Assembly: GCA_946545765.1 (NCBI GenBank)
Contig: CAMNNS010000033.1
Location: forward strand, 1-12,838
Source of the DNA: an uncultured Bacteroidales bacterium
GTDB lineage: Bacteria > Bacteroidota > Bacteroidia > Bacteroidales > UBA932
DNA length: 12,838 bases
Reading direction: 5' to 3'
Positions within the stretch are counted from its first letter, which is position 1; every line of letters starts with the position of its first letter. Below the pieces are notes generated by a model that worked only from the letters and a program-made list of their open reading frames with translations, made no database searches and was not told the origin of the DNA. Below, one piece after another: positions 12,793 to 12,838 of this stretch. Both the position numbers and the translations under genes were made by a program.

Positions 12793-12838
12793 ATGGCACG
12801 TATAGCCGGTGTAGATTTACCAAAAAACAAAAGGGGAG
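12793..12838 (+). CDS. rpsM: 30S ribosomal protein S13, N-terminal fragment (cut by window edge)
   Basis: Only the first 15 codons are in the window, reading MARIAGVDLPKNKRG, the canonical start of S13, the 30S head protein that contacts the P-site tRNA and L5. The position after rpmJ is the standard one; rpsK, rpsD, rpoA and rplQ would be expected next. The 60-bp gap before it is AT-rich; no promoter consensus or Shine-Dalgarno site is seen there. Confidence 0.95.
   Translation, partial: MARIAGVDLPKNKRG

Overview
The window most likely comes from a member of the Bacteroidota, probably class Bacteroidia. The DNA is AT-rich. The promoter before rplP has the phylum's own pattern (TTTG, 19 bp, TATATTTG). 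The ribosomal proteins resemble the Bacteroidia/Flavobacteriia type: an 89-residue zinc-free S14, a 72-residue IF-1, and an L36 with a broken zinc site. The gene order secY-map-infA-rpmJ-rpsM, without adk, also fits. The family within the phylum cannot be settled by reading.

Left part (1-4784): envelope and housekeeping genes. On the minus strand, miaB (tRNA methylthiolation) is followed by the start of an OsmC-family gene that leaves the window. On the plus strand, two small exported proteins form a likely pair: a LEA-type lipoprotein and a SPOR-domain protein. Convergent to these, ending 1 bp away, is a minus-strand pair of acyltransferases that matches the glycine-lipid (GlsA/GlsB) or ornithine-lipid (OlsA/OlsB) type. 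The upstream gene encodes the PlsC-like O-acyltransferase, the downstream gene the GNAT-like N-acyltransferase, and they overlap by 29 nt.

Middle (4785-5133): a 349-bp divergent intergenic region. It holds nested inverted repeats before the acyltransferase pair and a textbook Bacteroidota promoter before rplP.

Right part (5134-12838): a compact plus-strand ribosomal operon, rplP-rpmC-rpsQ-rplN-rplX-rplE-rpsN-rpsH-rplF-rplR-rpsE-rpmD-rplO-secY-map-infA-rpmJ-rpsM. It encodes ribosomal proteins, the SecY translocon core, methionine aminopeptidase and IF-1, so translation, export and N-terminal maturation are made together. The usual first part of the S10 cluster (rpsJ to rpsC) is absent upstream of rplP. 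The cluster therefore appears split here, and the second half has its own promoter.

No mobile element, CRISPR array, tRNA or rRNA is visible. I see no wholly new multi-gene system. The points most worth a second look are the split S10 operon, the lipid acyltransferase pair, a lysine/alanine-rich extension on L5, strong Shine-Dalgarno sites confined to some ribosomal genes, and nested repeats before glsA.
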